DNA from: Arthrobacter oryzae
GTDB lineage: Bacteria; Actinomycetota; Actinomycetes; Actinomycetales; Micrococcaceae
Direction: 5' to 3'
Length of the DNA stretch: 64,000 bases
NCBI RefSeq assembly: GCF_030718995.1
Contig: NZ_CP132204.1
Location: forward strand, 2,294,001 to 2,358,000
Positions 34,753 through 43,734 of the stretch are shown here, piece by piece (the first letter of the stretch is position 1; each line of letters starts with the position of its first letter). Under the pieces are notes generated by a model. It was not told where the DNA came from. It searched no databases and saw only the letters and a list, made by a program, of their open reading frames with translations. The position numbers and the translations under genes are program-made.

Positions 34753-37700
34753 CTAGAAGCGCGGCGGGATCGGGCTGCCGTCCAGGGACCGCTCCTCCAC
34801 CAGCTTTCCGCCCAGAATACGCTCGACGGCGGCGCGTCCAAAGACGCCCGATTCTTCAATCGTTTCGTCGTCCGGGCTCGGCGTGTCCTGGACGTAGGTC
34901 TTGACGGCCTCCGCCTGGCGGGCAGGGGCCTTGGCCCTGCCGGCTTCGGCCTCCGGGCTGTTGGATAGCCGCTGGTAGAGGCTTTGCTTGACGGCCGCGC
35001 CCGGAGCCGCTGTCGGAGCCGGAGTGGACTGGGCGGGCGCAGTCTGGGCTGGCGGGGACGCGTAAGCCGCCGGTGCCGACTCGATGCTCCTGACGTCCGG
35101 GCCGGCCATTGCCGGTGACGGGTCGGTTGCCGTGGCGGGAACATACTGCGCGGAGGCAGCCCAGCCTGCTCCGGAGGAGCTGCCCGCACCGACCAGTGCA
35201 CCCACCGGCTGCCGGACTTCCGCCGGGCGCAAGGTTTCGCCGGAGCCGAGGGTGGACGCTTCTTCCGGGGTCTCGACTGGCCGGGGCAGCTGGGCCGCCG
35301 CCGGCTCGTAGTGCGGCGTGGGAGGCTCCGGAACAACGGGCAGGCCCGCACGGTCCGGGTCTTCCACGGACTTTCCAACGTTCGACTCGGCGCCCACGGT
35401 CCAGACGCCCGGCGCTTCTTCCTTGGCACGGGACCACGGATCGTCGCTGGAAGTACCGCCTGCTACGCGTGAAGAGTTGGCGGATGGCGGCGTCGGGTCC
35501 GGCTGCTCGCCTGATCCACGGTTTTCCGATGCCGGGCGTGACTGTTCCGGACGTGCCTGCGTCGGGACGGATTGCCTCGGAGCGGACGGCGTCCAGTCCA
35601 TGGGAGGCTCTTCGTCCAACGGGGGAGCATCTTCGTCAAGGGGCGGGCCCCAGTCGTCCTCGGGGTAGCTGTACGAACCGGAAGCGGTCTCTTCCGGCTG
35701 CGACGCCGGGGCAACTGGAACCGCGGGCTCACGCTGCGCGTCCGCGCCGACAGAGCTGGCAGAGCCGACAGAAGCGGAAGAGCCGACAGAACCGGAAGAG
35801 CGGCCAGAACTGGCAGAGTCGGCGGCGGGGTCAGGCGTCGGGCCGGGGGCAAGACCCCAGGCAACGTCGGCGGACGTCGCCGGAGTTTCCGGCTTAGCGG
35901 GTGCTTTTGGGTTTGGCTCAGAGCTCGCTGTGCTGCCGGCGCTGCTGGGCACTGCATGGACGCCGCCGGACACCGCATTGATCTGGCAGTCGATGCCAAC
36001 GGTCTTGTGGATTGCCTGGCGAAGATTCTCGGAGTGGTCGGCCCGGCCGAAGGCGCCGGCCAGCCCGGACGTTGTGAAGACCAGAGTGAGCATCTGGCCG
36101 TCGAACTGGCCCACCTGGGCGTTCGGTTCGACAAGCGCCCAGGTGCTGCGCTTGATCTTGCTCAGGGTCTGCAGGATGTCAGCCCAGGCGCGGCGCAGGA
36201 CCTCCACGTCACCCCCGGGACCGTGGGCCGGAACGTGGCTCTCAGCCGCGGGCTGCCTTGCTTCGGACTTCATGGGTGCCCGCTCGGCAGCCACCGGTTC
36301 GGCCACTGCGGCGGGTGCAGCAGGTGCCGGTGCCGCAGCTGGAACCGGCGCCGCAGCTGCAGGTGCTGGCGGAGCGGCAGGACGGGAAGGCGCTTGACCG
36401 GACGGGACCCGATTCGCAGCCGGCTGTTCGTCGACCGGCCAGTCCGCTGTGGAAACGCGCGGGGGAGTGAGGGATTCCCGTGCGGGCGCTTCACTGCGTG
36501 CGGCGGCTGGTTCAGCCGCCGGCCCGGCCGCGGGAGCCTGCTCCGGTGACGGTGCCTGAATCGGTGCGGAGGTTGGCGCAGCAGGCGCAGGCGCCGGCGC
36601 GGACACCGGCGCAGCAGCGGGCGCGGGAGCGGACACGGGCGCAGCGGCAGGCGCGGACACCGGCGTTGCGGCGGGTGCCGCCGAAGCAGCGACGGGTGCT
36701 CCGACGTCGTTCCCTCCGTAGTTCAGGCGGCGCTCCACGCGGTCGATCCGGGCAGCGATCCCGCGCTCGGTCTGTTCTGAAGTCGGGAGGAGGATGCGGG
36801 CGCACAGCAGCTCCAGGTGGAGCCGCGGCGACGTGGCACCGGTCATCTCAGTGAGGGCGGTGTTGGTCACGTCGGCAGCCCGGGACAGTTCGGCCGCGCC
36901 AAGGTTGTGGGCCTGATTCTGAAGCCGGGCTATCTGGTCCGCCGGCATCCCGCGGAGGATCGACTGGGCGCTCTCCGGCATGGCCTGGACAATGATGAGG
37001 TCGCGGAAGCGCTCCAGGAGATCCTCCACGAAGCGCCGCGGATCGTGGCCGGTCTGGATCACGCGGTCCACGGCCCGGAACACCGTGGCGGCGTCCGCGG
37101 CTGCAACTGCTTCGACGACGTCGTCCAGGAGGGACGCGTGGGTGTAGCCCAGCAACGCGACCGCGAGCTCGTAGTCCAGCCCGGTGGGGCCGGCCCCTGC
37201 CATCAGCTGGTCCAGGACGGAGAGCGAGTCGCGCACCGACCCGCCGCCTGCCCTGATGACCAAGGACAGCACGCCGGGCGCCACGGGAACGTTTTCCTGG
37301 TTGCAGAGCAGCTCAAGGTAGGCCATGAGGGGTTCGGGCGGGACCAGCCGGAACGGGTAGTGGTGGGTCCGCGAACGGATGGTTCCGATCACTTTGTCCG
37401 GCTCCGTGGTGGCGAAGATGAACTTGATGTGCTCCGGCGGCTCTTCCACGATCTTGAGCAGGGCGTTGAAGCCGGCCGAGGTGACCATGTGGGCTTCGTC
37501 GATAATGAAGATTTTGTAGCGGTCCCGGACTGGCGCGTAGGTGGCGCGTTCGCGGAGGTCGCGGGCATCGTCCACGCCACCGTGGCTCGCGGCGTCGATC
37601 TCGATCACGTCGAGTGATCCGGAGCCCCCGCGTGCCAACTCGATGCAGCTGGGGCACTTGCCGCAGGGGGTATCAGTGGGACCCTCGGCGCAGTTGAGGC

Positions 37701-37884
37701 AACGGGCCAGGATGCGGGCCGAGGTGGTCTTTCCGCAGCCGCGCGGACCGGAAAACAGGTAGGCGTGATTGACGCGGTTCTTTCGCAGCGCCGTCATCAG
37801 CGGATCGGTGACGTGTTCCTGCCCGATAACGTCAGCAAAGGAGTCTGGACGGTATCTGCGGTAAAGGGCGGTTGTAACACTCAC
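34753..37884 (-). CDS. dnaX: DNA polymerase III subunit gamma/tau
   Basis: 1043 residues from GTG 37884 (VSVTTALYRRYRPDSFADVIGQ), AGGG about 9 bases upstream. Clamp-loader AAA+ domain with Walker A GPRGCGKT at about 46-53, a zinc module (Cys62, 65, 74, 77/80), Walker B FIIDEAH, and SRC-like sensor ATTEPDKVIGTIRSR. Domain III ends near residue 365. After that the protein has a very long Ala/Pro-rich, then Ser/Asp/Glu/Pro-rich linker, with a tau domain-like folded stretch around 575-650 (VEVLRRAWADILQTLSKIKRSTWALVEPNAQVG). Upstream frame to 37914 has no site. About 40% longer than E. coli tau, typical of Arthrobacter relatives by recollection. Confidence 0.95.
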   Translation of the reverse strand: MSVTTALYRRYRPDSFADVIGQEHVTDPLMTALRKNRVNHAYLFSGPRGCGKTTSARILARCLNCAEGPTDTPCGKCPSCIELARGGSGSLDVIEIDAASHGGVDDARDLRERATYAPVRDRYKIFIIDEAHMVTSAGFNALLKIVEEPPEHIKFIFATTEPDKVIGTIRSRTHHYPFRLVPPEPLMAYLELLCNQENVPVAPGVLSLVIRAGGGSVRDSLSVLDQLMAGAGPTGLDYELAVALLGYTHASLLDDVVEAVAAADAATVFRAVDRVIQTGHDPRRFVEDLLERFRDLIIVQAMPESAQSILRGMPADQIARLQNQAHNLGAAELSRAADVTNTALTEMTGATSPRLHLELLCARILLPTSEQTERGIAARIDRVERRLNYGGNDVGAPVAASAAPAATPVSAPAAAPVSAPAPAAAPVSAPAPAPAAPTSAPIQAPSPEQAPAAGPAAEPAAARSEAPARESLTPPRVSTADWPVDEQPAANRVPSGQAPSRPAAPPAPAAAAPVPAAAPAPAAPAAVAEPVAAERAPMKSEARQPAAESHVPAHGPGGDVEVLRRAWADILQTLSKIKRSTWALVEPNAQVGQFDGQMLTLVFTTSGLAGAFGRADHSENLRQAIHKTVGIDCQINAVSGGVHAVPSSAGSTASSEPNPKAPAKPETPATSADVAWGLAPGPTPDPAADSASSGRSSGSVGSSASVGSASSVGADAQREPAVPVAPASQPEETASGSYSYPEDDWGPPLDEDAPPLDEEPPMDWTPSAPRQSVPTQARPEQSRPASENRGSGEQPDPTPPSANSSRVAGGTSSDDPWSRAKEEAPGVWTVGAESNVGKSVEDPDRAGLPVVPEPPTPHYEPAAAQLPRPVETPEEASTLGSGETLRPAEVRQPVGALVGAGSSSGAGWAASAQYVPATATDPSPAMAGPDVRSIESAPAAYASPPAQTAPAQSTPAPTAAPGAAVKQSLYQRLSNSPEAEAGRAKAPARQAEAVKTYVQDTPSPDDETIEESGVFGRAAVERILGGKLVEERSLDGSPIPPRF

Positions 37885-37955
37885 AGAGAAAACCCTACCA
37901 ATCCGGGCTGACAATCAGACCCTCGCGGGCGGCCGCCCTGTTCGGGAATAGTAAA

Positions 37956-38044
37956 GACCCCCCATGCACCCGCCAGAGCCCGTCTACCCTTGCTACCTTC
38001 CGGTCCTGGGGGAGTTCAACAGGATGACGCCACATGAGGGGCCG
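37956..38044 (-). ncRNA. ffs: Signal recognition particle RNA (4.5S-type)
   Basis: The minus strand carries the SRP helix-8 core: CAGGACCGGAAGGTAGCAAGGGTAG, including the GGAA tetraloop and the symmetric A-rich internal loop. The ends GGCCCCTCATG and GCATGGGGGGTC pair to close a single long hairpin of about 89 nt. TAAACT (38056-38051) is a well-placed -10, giving a start near 38044. It lies directly upstream of dnaX, the usual bacterial position. Ends are approximate. Confidence 0.88.
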
Positions 38045-38113
38045 TCAATGAGTTTACCCGATGATTTCGTGTGCCCCGAATCGGCTGACCGCGGCTCATT
38101 CCGGCGGCCCCGG

Positions 38114-38467
38114 CTAGGTTTCGCGGCCGCCCCGCGCCGTGGCCGGACGGTGTCCGTTGACCGCCCAGCTCATCAGTGCGGGCTCCTCGTAGGGGTGGGC
38201 GGTGCGAAGGGCTGCCACAACGGCGTCGAGCACGTCTTCCGTGACGACGCACTCGATCCTTACCTCCGGCACGTGTTCGCTGCGGTCCTGGGAACCGAGA
38301 AACGGCTGGGATCCGGCGAGGGGTGTGAACCGTCCGGTGCCGGGGGTGGTGAAGGCGCAGTGCGAATAGTTGCCGATCCGTCCGGCGCCCGCATCGCCGA
38401 CAGCGGCGAGGACAGCCTCCGCGTGGTCTGCGGGAACGTACGTCACCAGGGCATGCAGTTGGGTCAT
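38114..38467 (-). CDS. YqfO/NIF3-like small domain protein
   Basis: 117 residues from ATG 38467. MTQLHALVTYVPADHAEAVLAAVGDAGAGRIGNYSHCAFTTPGTGRFTPLAGSQPFLG, then VPEVRIECVVTEDVLDAVVAALRTAHPYEEPALMSWAV. This is the CutA/PII-like insert domain of NIF3/YqfO proteins occurring alone. The GxYSHCAFTTPGxGxFxP and HPYEEP motifs are intact and usually line a ligand or metal pocket. Role unknown. Upstream frames to 38782 are discarded as low quality. Confidence 0.82.
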   Translation of the reverse strand: MTQLHALVTYVPADHAEAVLAAVGDAGAGRIGNYSHCAFTTPGTGRFTPLAGSQPFLGSQDRSEHVPEVRIECVVTEDVLDAVVAALRTAHPYEEPALMSWAVNGHRPATARGGRET

Positions 38468-38840
38468 GAGGCCCATCTTTCCAGCAGTTTGCCGGAAGCG
38501 GATACCGGCACAAGTCGGTAACGGTCCGCCGATATTCGGCCAGGAACCCTTGCTTATCACTGCCCCAGGGCGGACGATGGATATGTACACCGATTGGGGC
38601 AATCTCAAGTTGAGCTCAAGGTTGTGAGCTGCAGGGCCTGGCGCGAGGGCCGGACCCGGCAGCTCAACGGTGTTCCGGCGGAGTGGGCGCATTGGGGGCG
38701 TCCATTTTGACGTTAACGGGCCTTTTGAAGCGCTGGTCCGGGCACTGCACAGCATGCCGTCGTAATGTCCCGCGGTGCCCAATTGGGTGATGCCGGAAAG
38801 TTCAGGTAGTCTAGTATCTGCTTTTGATTCAGAAGCTACT
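38468..38840. other. 373-bp region without a recognised gene
   Basis: No coding frame with good composition or ribosome-binding site. It probably holds the promoter of tRNA-Ser: TAGTAT at 38812-38817 is a possible -10, without a clear -35. Nothing else stands out. Confidence 0.45.
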
Positions 38841-38925
38841 GGAGAATTCGCCTAGCGGCCTATGGCGCACGCCTGGAACGCGTGTTGGGTTAACGCCCTC
38901 GGGGGTTCAAATCCCCCATTCTCCG
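38841..38925 (+). tRNA. tRNA-Ser (anticodon GGA)
   Basis: Acceptor GGAGAAT pairs with ATTCTCC (38918-38924), discriminator G. The D-arm region, anticodon loop CCTGGAACG with GGA, a long variable arm (GTGTTGGGTTAACGCCCTC) and T-arm GGGGGTTCAAATCCCCC are all present, as in class II tRNA. CCA is not encoded. Reads UCC/UCU serine codons. Followed by its own terminator. Confidence 0.96.
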
Positions 38926-38931
38926 CGGTTC

Positions 38932-38960
38932 GGCCCCGGTCCTCGGACCGGGGCCTTTTT
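38932..38960 (+). terminator. tRNA-Ser terminator
   Basis: 11-bp perfect stem GGCCCCGGTCC/GGACCGGGGCC with a 2-base spacer (effective 4-base loop) followed by TTTTTG. A textbook intrinsic terminator. Confidence 0.92.
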
Positions 38961-38972
38961 GCGTTCCGTCCA

Positions 38973-40004
38973 CTATGCAGCAAAACCGAGGCGCCGCAGC
39001 CGGCGTCGTGCTGCCTGCTCACTCGGCCCGATCCTGTGTCCGCGTTTTGCCCCGCCAAGGGCCAACTGGACGACGGCGAGAGTCACCTTGGTGCCGAACC
39101 TCACCGGCAGCGGCAGGGGGCCCAGCCGGGCTGTCCGGAGCCCCAGCAACTCCCGGTATTTCGGGTCGAGGCTGGCGACAGCGGCGGCAAACAGCATCCG
39201 GTATCCGGGGCGCAGCGAAGGATGCAGCGGCGGGTTGCGGATGAAGGCCACAATCTCAGCCACCCGCTCATCGGAGCGGAGGTCGCCGTCGTCGTACCAG
39301 CTGTCCAGCTGCCGCCTCATTTCCGCCTCGCTCAGCGGGGGCGAATCAACCCCCATCAGCGTTCCCGCGTGCGCCCACTCCCGGACGTACGCATCCGGAC
39401 CGCCGGGGATGGGCCGTCCCCAGATCTTGTGGGCGGAGAGGAATGCGTCAGTGAAGGCGATGTGGACCCAGCGGAGGAGTTCGGGGTCGTTGGCTGCATA
39501 GCTCCTGGTGATTCCGTGGGCGTCCACGTAGTCCCCCCGTACCGCTTCGTGCAGCCGCAGCACCCAGCCGGAGGCTTCATGCGCCGCGGAGGTGGAGCCA
39601 TAGGACACGGTGAAGATCCAGCGGATGGTTCCGGCTAGCCGTCCCAGGGGATCTTCGCGGAACCGTGAATGGTCGTGCACGCCGGCCAGGGCGCCCGGAT
39701 GGAGCGACTGCATCAGGAGCGCGCGGATTCCCGCCACGATGGTGGTCATTGAACCGTGGACCGCCCAGACCGCGGACCCCGGAAGGTGGTAGCCGGCGTC
39801 GTCACCGTCCTCAAGCCGGGGGACCCAGGGTGGCACCGCACCCCGCGAGCCGGTGAAGGTCTGCCTGAGCTCGGCCTGCCACTCCCTGAGGACATTGCGC
39901 ATGGTCCATTCTGCGCACCATAGCTGTGAGTCAGCTGGGAATTCCGGCCGGAAGTGGCGGAATTCCGCGGGAGTGCCTGGGCGGGCCGATGTTGGGGGGT
40001 TCAC
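38973..40004 (-). CDS. MpaB-like oxygenase-family protein (DUF2236)
   Basis: 343 residues from GTG 40004; ATG 39902 is an alternative with no better site. All-helical DUF2236 pattern: WAVHGSMTTIVAGIRALLMQSLHPGALAGVHDHSRFREDPLGRLAGTIRWIFTVSYGS, HEAVRGDYVDAHGITRSYAANDPELLRWVHIAFTDAFL and YVREWAHAGTLMGV. The conserved His/Arg/Asp residues match the heme-binding site proposed for latex-clearing and mycophenolate-pathway relatives. Natural substrate unknown. No signal peptide. Confidence 0.82.
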   Translation of the reverse strand: MNPPTSARPGTPAEFRHFRPEFPADSQLWCAEWTMRNVLREWQAELRQTFTGSRGAVPPWVPRLEDGDDAGYHLPGSAVWAVHGSMTTIVAGIRALLMQSLHPGALAGVHDHSRFREDPLGRLAGTIRWIFTVSYGSTSAAHEASGWVLRLHEAVRGDYVDAHGITRSYAANDPELLRWVHIAFTDAFLSAHKIWGRPIPGGPDAYVREWAHAGTLMGVDSPPLSEAEMRRQLDSWYDDGDLRSDERVAEIVAFIRNPPLHPSLRPGYRMLFAAAVASLDPKYRELLGLRTARLGPLPLPVRFGTKVTLAVVQLALGGAKRGHRIGPSEQAARRRLRRLGFAA

Positions 40005-40085
40005 AGAGTCGATGGGGCTGTGGTCCCATAGGAATCGTAAGTCCGTCGAGATTGGGGTCTGGCGGGCCTATCGCAGGAGTCGCAC

Positions 40086-41465
40086 GTGGGAAATCACTGG
40101 GGATATGGACACGACGAGCAACCAGCCAGGCCCTGCCTCGCCGCTGCACGGATTCTTGGCGTATGCGCCGTTTCAACGTTTGGTGTGATTGGGCTTAGTC
40201 TCCAAATGCCCGCGGCTGCGCCATCTGCGGTGGTTGCCGCCTCGAAGCAGGCCCCGATAGGCAATGCGGGCATTGCGCCCTGGTGGCCGGATGCCTTCGT
40301 CAAACCGCTGGGCATTGCCCCCGACGCCGTTTCGGCCAATGCCAACGCCCTGATCTCCTTCAGCCGCAGCGACATCCGGACAAGCTCCAAAAGCGGCCAG
40401 CGTGAACTCAACGTTGCCTCCGACGAACTGAGGCGGCCACCTGCCGGTTCCCTGATGTCTCCCTTGGAAGTCCTGACCGAAACTTCAGGCTTCGGGCTCC
40501 GGGTCAGCCCGCTGACCGGGACCGCGGGTGAGTTCCACTGGGGCCAGGACTTTGCGGCTGCGTGCGGCAGTCGCGTGTACGCGGCCGACGCCGGTGTGGT
40601 CAGGGCCGTGGGCTGGCACCCGTGGGGTGGCGGCAATCGTTTGGAGATCGACCATGGCAACGGGCTGATCACCACCTACAACCATTTGGAAGGGATCGCC
40701 GTCAAGAAGGGCGACTCTGTCCAGGTGGGTGAGGTCATAGCTAAAGTCGGCACCACTGGTTCGTCCACGGGGTGCCACCTGCATTTTGAAACTATCCTCA
40801 ACGGCGTCCACGCCAACCCCCTGGACTGGACACTGCTGCCCACCAAGCAGCTGGATGAGCTGGGGAACATCGACATGATCAGCTACGTTCCCGGCATCGG
40901 CGCCCCCGAGGGCGATCCCACCTGGGCCATCCCCGTCTCCGCGGACAACGCGCACACGGTGTCGGGCGGCGAGGCTGAAGTTCCCGCGCCGGAAACGCCC
41001 GCCGCGACGGCCACCGGGACGTCGTCGGCTCCTGCGACGCCTTCTGCGACGTCTTCCGTGTCGGGAAGCTCGACGGCGACCCCAACTCAAACGCCTACCG
41101 GCACCGCTACGGCCACCCCGACGCCGACTCCCACGCCGCCGCCGACTCCAACGCCGACGCCGACTCCAACCCAGACCGGGCAGTCCACTGAGCCGGCGTC
41201 GCCGACGGAGAGCGTCACCGCGGAACCCACGGCTGAGCCCACCGCGGAACCCACGTGGGAACCTTCCCCGGAACCGACTACGGAACCCACGGCTGAGCCC
41301 ACCGCAGAGCCTTCGTTCACAGCCACCGCTGAGCCCACCGCGGAACCTTCGTTCACAGCCACCGCTGAGCCCACCGCGGAACCCGCGTGGGAACCTTCCC
41401 CGGAACCGACTACGGAACCCACGGCCGAGCCGACGCCAACAGAAACACCCACCCCCGGGCCATAA
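40086..41465 (+). CDS. Secreted M23 (LytM) peptidase with Pro/Thr/Glu repeat tail
   Basis: 459 residues from GTG 40086, GCAGGAG 6 bases upstream. N-terminal hydrophobic segment about 23-45 (ILGVCAVSTFGVIGLSLQM) as signal/anchor. Peptidase domain about 125-260 with FHWGQDFAAACGSRVYAADAGVVRAVGWHPWGGG, IDHGNGLITTYNHL and the zinc histidines in GCHLHFE; this domain cleaves peptidoglycan cross-bridges in relatives. Residues about 300-459 are low complexity (TPTPTPTPPPTPTP, then TAEPTAEP repeats) and probably span or bind the cell wall. No sortase LPxTG is seen. Repeat copy number may vary between strains. Confidence 0.88.
   Translation: MGNHWGYGHDEQPARPCLAAARILGVCAVSTFGVIGLSLQMPAAAPSAVVAASKQAPIGNAGIAPWWPDAFVKPLGIAPDAVSANANALISFSRSDIRTSSKSGQRELNVASDELRRPPAGSLMSPLEVLTETSGFGLRVSPLTGTAGEFHWGQDFAAACGSRVYAADAGVVRAVGWHPWGGGNRLEIDHGNGLITTYNHLEGIAVKKGDSVQVGEVIAKVGTTGSSTGCHLHFETILNGVHANPLDWTLLPTKQLDELGNIDMISYVPGIGAPEGDPTWAIPVSADNAHTVSGGEAEVPAPETPAATATGTSSAPATPSATSSVSGSSTATPTQTPTGTATATPTPTPTPPPTPTPTPTPTQTGQSTEPASPTESVTAEPTAEPTAEPTWEPSPEPTTEPTAEPTAEPSFTATAEPTAEPSFTATAEPTAEPAWEPSPEPTTEPTAEPTPTETPTPGP
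41221..41440 (+). repeat. In-frame tandem repeats encoding T-A-E-P motifs
   Basis: Repeats inside the M23 gene tail. A 36-bp unit encoding about AEPSFTATAEPT occurs twice in tandem, and a longer block encoding EPSPEPTTEPTAEPT occurs near each end of the array (around 41267 and 41395). High nucleotide identity between copies indicates recent duplication and likely length variation. Confidence 0.8.
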
Positions 41466-41592
41466 GGGCATTCGGTTTACCACCGCGTTCCTCCTCCCGA
41501 AGGACCGCGCCGGAATTCACAGGGCGCCAACCCATACACTTGGCCGTTGTCAACGAATAGCAGCCATGACCAGTTTCTTAAGGAAGCCCTCC

Positions 41593-42078
41593 GTGAATTC
41601 GATCCACTCCATTCCGCTGACCCTCAATGACGGAACCGAAACCGATTTTGGCCGCTTCAAGGGAAACGTGGTGATGGTGGTCAACGTGGCCTCCCAGTGT
41701 GGCTTCACGCCGCAGTACGCCGGCCTTGAATTGCTGTACGGCAAGTTCAAGGACCAAGGATTCGAGATCCTGGGCGTGCCGTGCAACCAGTTCGCCGGAC
41801 AGGAACCGGGTGGCGACGACGAAATCGCCGAATTCTGCGAACGCAATTTCGGCGTGACATTCCCGCTGGCCGCAAAGGCTGATGTGCGCGGCAGGAACCA
41901 GCACCCGCTGTACGCAGAACTCACCAAATTCAAGAACGGGCTTCTCCCCGGGATGGTGAAGTGGAACTTTGAAAAGTTCCTGGTCAACCGCGACGGGTTT
42001 GTGGTGGCCCGCTTTGCGCCCACGGTGGAGCCGGATTCGCCGGAGGTCATCGCCGCCATCGAGGATGCCCTCGCCTGA
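41593..42078 (+). CDS. Glutathione-peroxidase-family thiol peroxidase
   Basis: 161 residues from GTG 41593 with AAGGA about 8 bases upstream; the frame to 41566 only adds MTSFLRKPS. Peroxidatic Cys36 in NVASQCGFTPQY, Gln in GVPCNQFAGQEPG, and Trp-Asn in VKWNFEKFLV complete the catalytic tetrad. The second Cys (about residue 83, CER) may act as resolving cysteine. Actinobacteria lack glutathione, so reduction probably uses thioredoxin (family knowledge). Cytosolic. Confidence 0.92.
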   Translation: MNSIHSIPLTLNDGTETDFGRFKGNVVMVVNVASQCGFTPQYAGLELLYGKFKDQGFEILGVPCNQFAGQEPGGDDEIAEFCERNFGVTFPLAAKADVRGRNQHPLYAELTKFKNGLLPGMVKWNFEKFLVNRDGFVVARFAPTVEPDSPEVIAAIEDALA

Positions 42079-42320
42079 CGACAGTGCGTGAGACGACACC
42101 GCTATGACGGCGGGCACTAGGGCCCAACGGCCCATGTTCCTCAGCATGCTTACCGCCTAGACTGGCCGGACCCTCCAATCTGTCCAGCAAGGCCGCGGCT
42201 TCGCCCGCTGCACCACTGCGGGACGGCGCGGCCGGTCCATGCCTGCCTCGGAGGGCGCATCAGTACTTCATGAATCACACGGGACATCCTTGCGGTGCCC
42301 GTGAAACCAGGAGGAAAGAG

Positions 42321-43538
42321 ATGACAGGGAACAAAGCCGTTGCCTACAAAGGACCGGGCAAGGTCGAACTGATCGACATCGACTATCCCAGCTTCGAACT
42401 CAAGGACGGACCGGGCGTCAACCCCGCCAATGTGGGCCGCTCCGTGCGCCATGGCGTGATCCTCAAGACCGTTGCCACCAACATCTGCGGCTCCGACCAG
42501 CACATGGTTCGCGGCCGCACCACTGCTCCGCCGGACCTCGTCCTGGGGCACGAAATCACCGGTGAAGTAGTGGAAATCGGCCCGGACGTTGAGTTCATCA
42601 AGGTGGGGGACATCTGCTCCGTTCCGTTCAACATCGCCTGCGGGCGCTGCCGCAACTGCAAGGAACGCAAGACCGGCATCTGCCTCAACGTCAATCCGGA
42701 CCGGCCGGGAAGCGCCTACGGGTACGTCGACATGGGCGGCTGGGTGGGCGGCCAGGCCAACTACGTCCTGGTGCCCTACGCGGACTGGAACCTGCTGAAG
42801 TTCCCGGACAAGGACCGGGCCATGGAGAAGATCCTCGACCTGGCCATGCTTTCGGACATCTTCCCCACGGGATTCCATGGCGCCGTCAGTGCCGGGGTCG
42901 GCGTCGGCTCCACCGTCTACATCGCCGGTGCCGGCCCGGTCGGCCTGGCCGCGGCCACAAGCGCCCACTTGCTGGGCGCCGCCGTCGTAATCGTCGGTGA
43001 CTTGAACGAGGACCGGCTCGCGCGGGCGCGCAGCTTTGGCTGCGAAACGGTGGACCTCACCAAAGGGGGCCCGGCGGAGCAGATCGAGCAGATCCTTGGC
43101 GTACCGGAAGTGGACTGCGGCGTGGACGCGGTGGGCTTCGAGGCACGCGGTCACGGACACGGCAAGGACGCCGAGGAAGCTCCGGCCACCGTGCTGAACT
43201 CGCTGATGGACATCACCGCCGCCGGCGGTGCACTGGGCATCCCGGGGCTGTACGTCACGGGTGATCCGGGCGGCATTGACGAGGCAGCCAAGAAGGGTTC
43301 CCTGAGCCTGAGCCTGGGTACCGGATGGGCCAAGTCGCTGAGCTTCACCACAGGCCAGTGCCCGGTGATGAAGTACAACCGCCAGTTGATGATGGCCATC
43401 CTGAACGACAAGGTGAACATCGCCAAGAACGTGAACGCTAAGGCCATTTCACTGGAGGACGCTCCCAAGGGCTACGCCGAGTTCGACGCCGGCGCCGCCA
43501 CGAAGTACGTCCTCAACCCGAACGGCTACCTGAGCTAA
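42321..43538 (+). CDS. fdhA: Zinc-dependent formaldehyde dehydrogenase (glutathione-independent type)
   Basis: 405 residues from ATG 42321 with AGGAGGAAAG upstream. Zinc alcohol dehydrogenase superfamily: catalytic zinc ligands Cys in TNICGSDQHMVRG and the GHEITGEV histidine, structural zinc C-x2-C-x2-C-x7-C in CGRCRNCKERKTGIC, NAD fold GAGPVGLAAATSAHLLGA. The 400-residue length and the MTGNKAVAYKGPGKVELIDIDYPS start match Pseudomonas putida-type FdhA, which keeps NAD bound. Role is formaldehyde detoxification or dismutation. Monocistronic, with a hairpin downstream. Confidence 0.92.
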   Translation: MTGNKAVAYKGPGKVELIDIDYPSFELKDGPGVNPANVGRSVRHGVILKTVATNICGSDQHMVRGRTTAPPDLVLGHEITGEVVEIGPDVEFIKVGDICSVPFNIACGRCRNCKERKTGICLNVNPDRPGSAYGYVDMGGWVGGQANYVLVPYADWNLLKFPDKDRAMEKILDLAMLSDIFPTGFHGAVSAGVGVGSTVYIAGAGPVGLAAATSAHLLGAAVVIVGDLNEDRLARARSFGCETVDLTKGGPAEQIEQILGVPEVDCGVDAVGFEARGHGHGKDAEEAPATVLNSLMDITAAGGALGIPGLYVTGDPGGIDEAAKKGSLSLSLGTGWAKSLSFTTGQCPVMKYNRQLMMAILNDKVNIAKNVNAKAISLEDAPKGYAEFDAGAATKYVLNPNGYLS

Positions 43539-43565
43539 GCCGCCGAAGAGCTGAGTAACTACGTG

Positions 43566-43603
43566 CCGGCGGACACGTACCCTCTGGGGTGTGTGTCCGC
43601 CGG
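43566..43603 (+). terminator. Hairpin terminator after fdhA
   Basis: CCGGCGGACAC (43566-43576) pairs with GTGTCCGCCGG (43593-43603), 16-base loop, followed by ACTACTCGTTATTT. 28 bp past the stop. Confidence 0.75.
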
Positions 43604-43734
43604 ACTACTCGTTATTTCCATATTTTCAAACATGCCTACTGGAGTTTGCACATTGTTGGCCGAATGTCTGATTGGATAGACCTTACTGAGAGGGACACTG
43701 GAGGCGCCGCTTCCAACCAACCACGAAGGCAGTA

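Noticed and set aside
37964..38521. Plus-strand 185-codon frame crossing the SRP RNA
   Set aside because: It overlaps the ffs gene and the YqfO-like gene on the opposite strand and has no family features.
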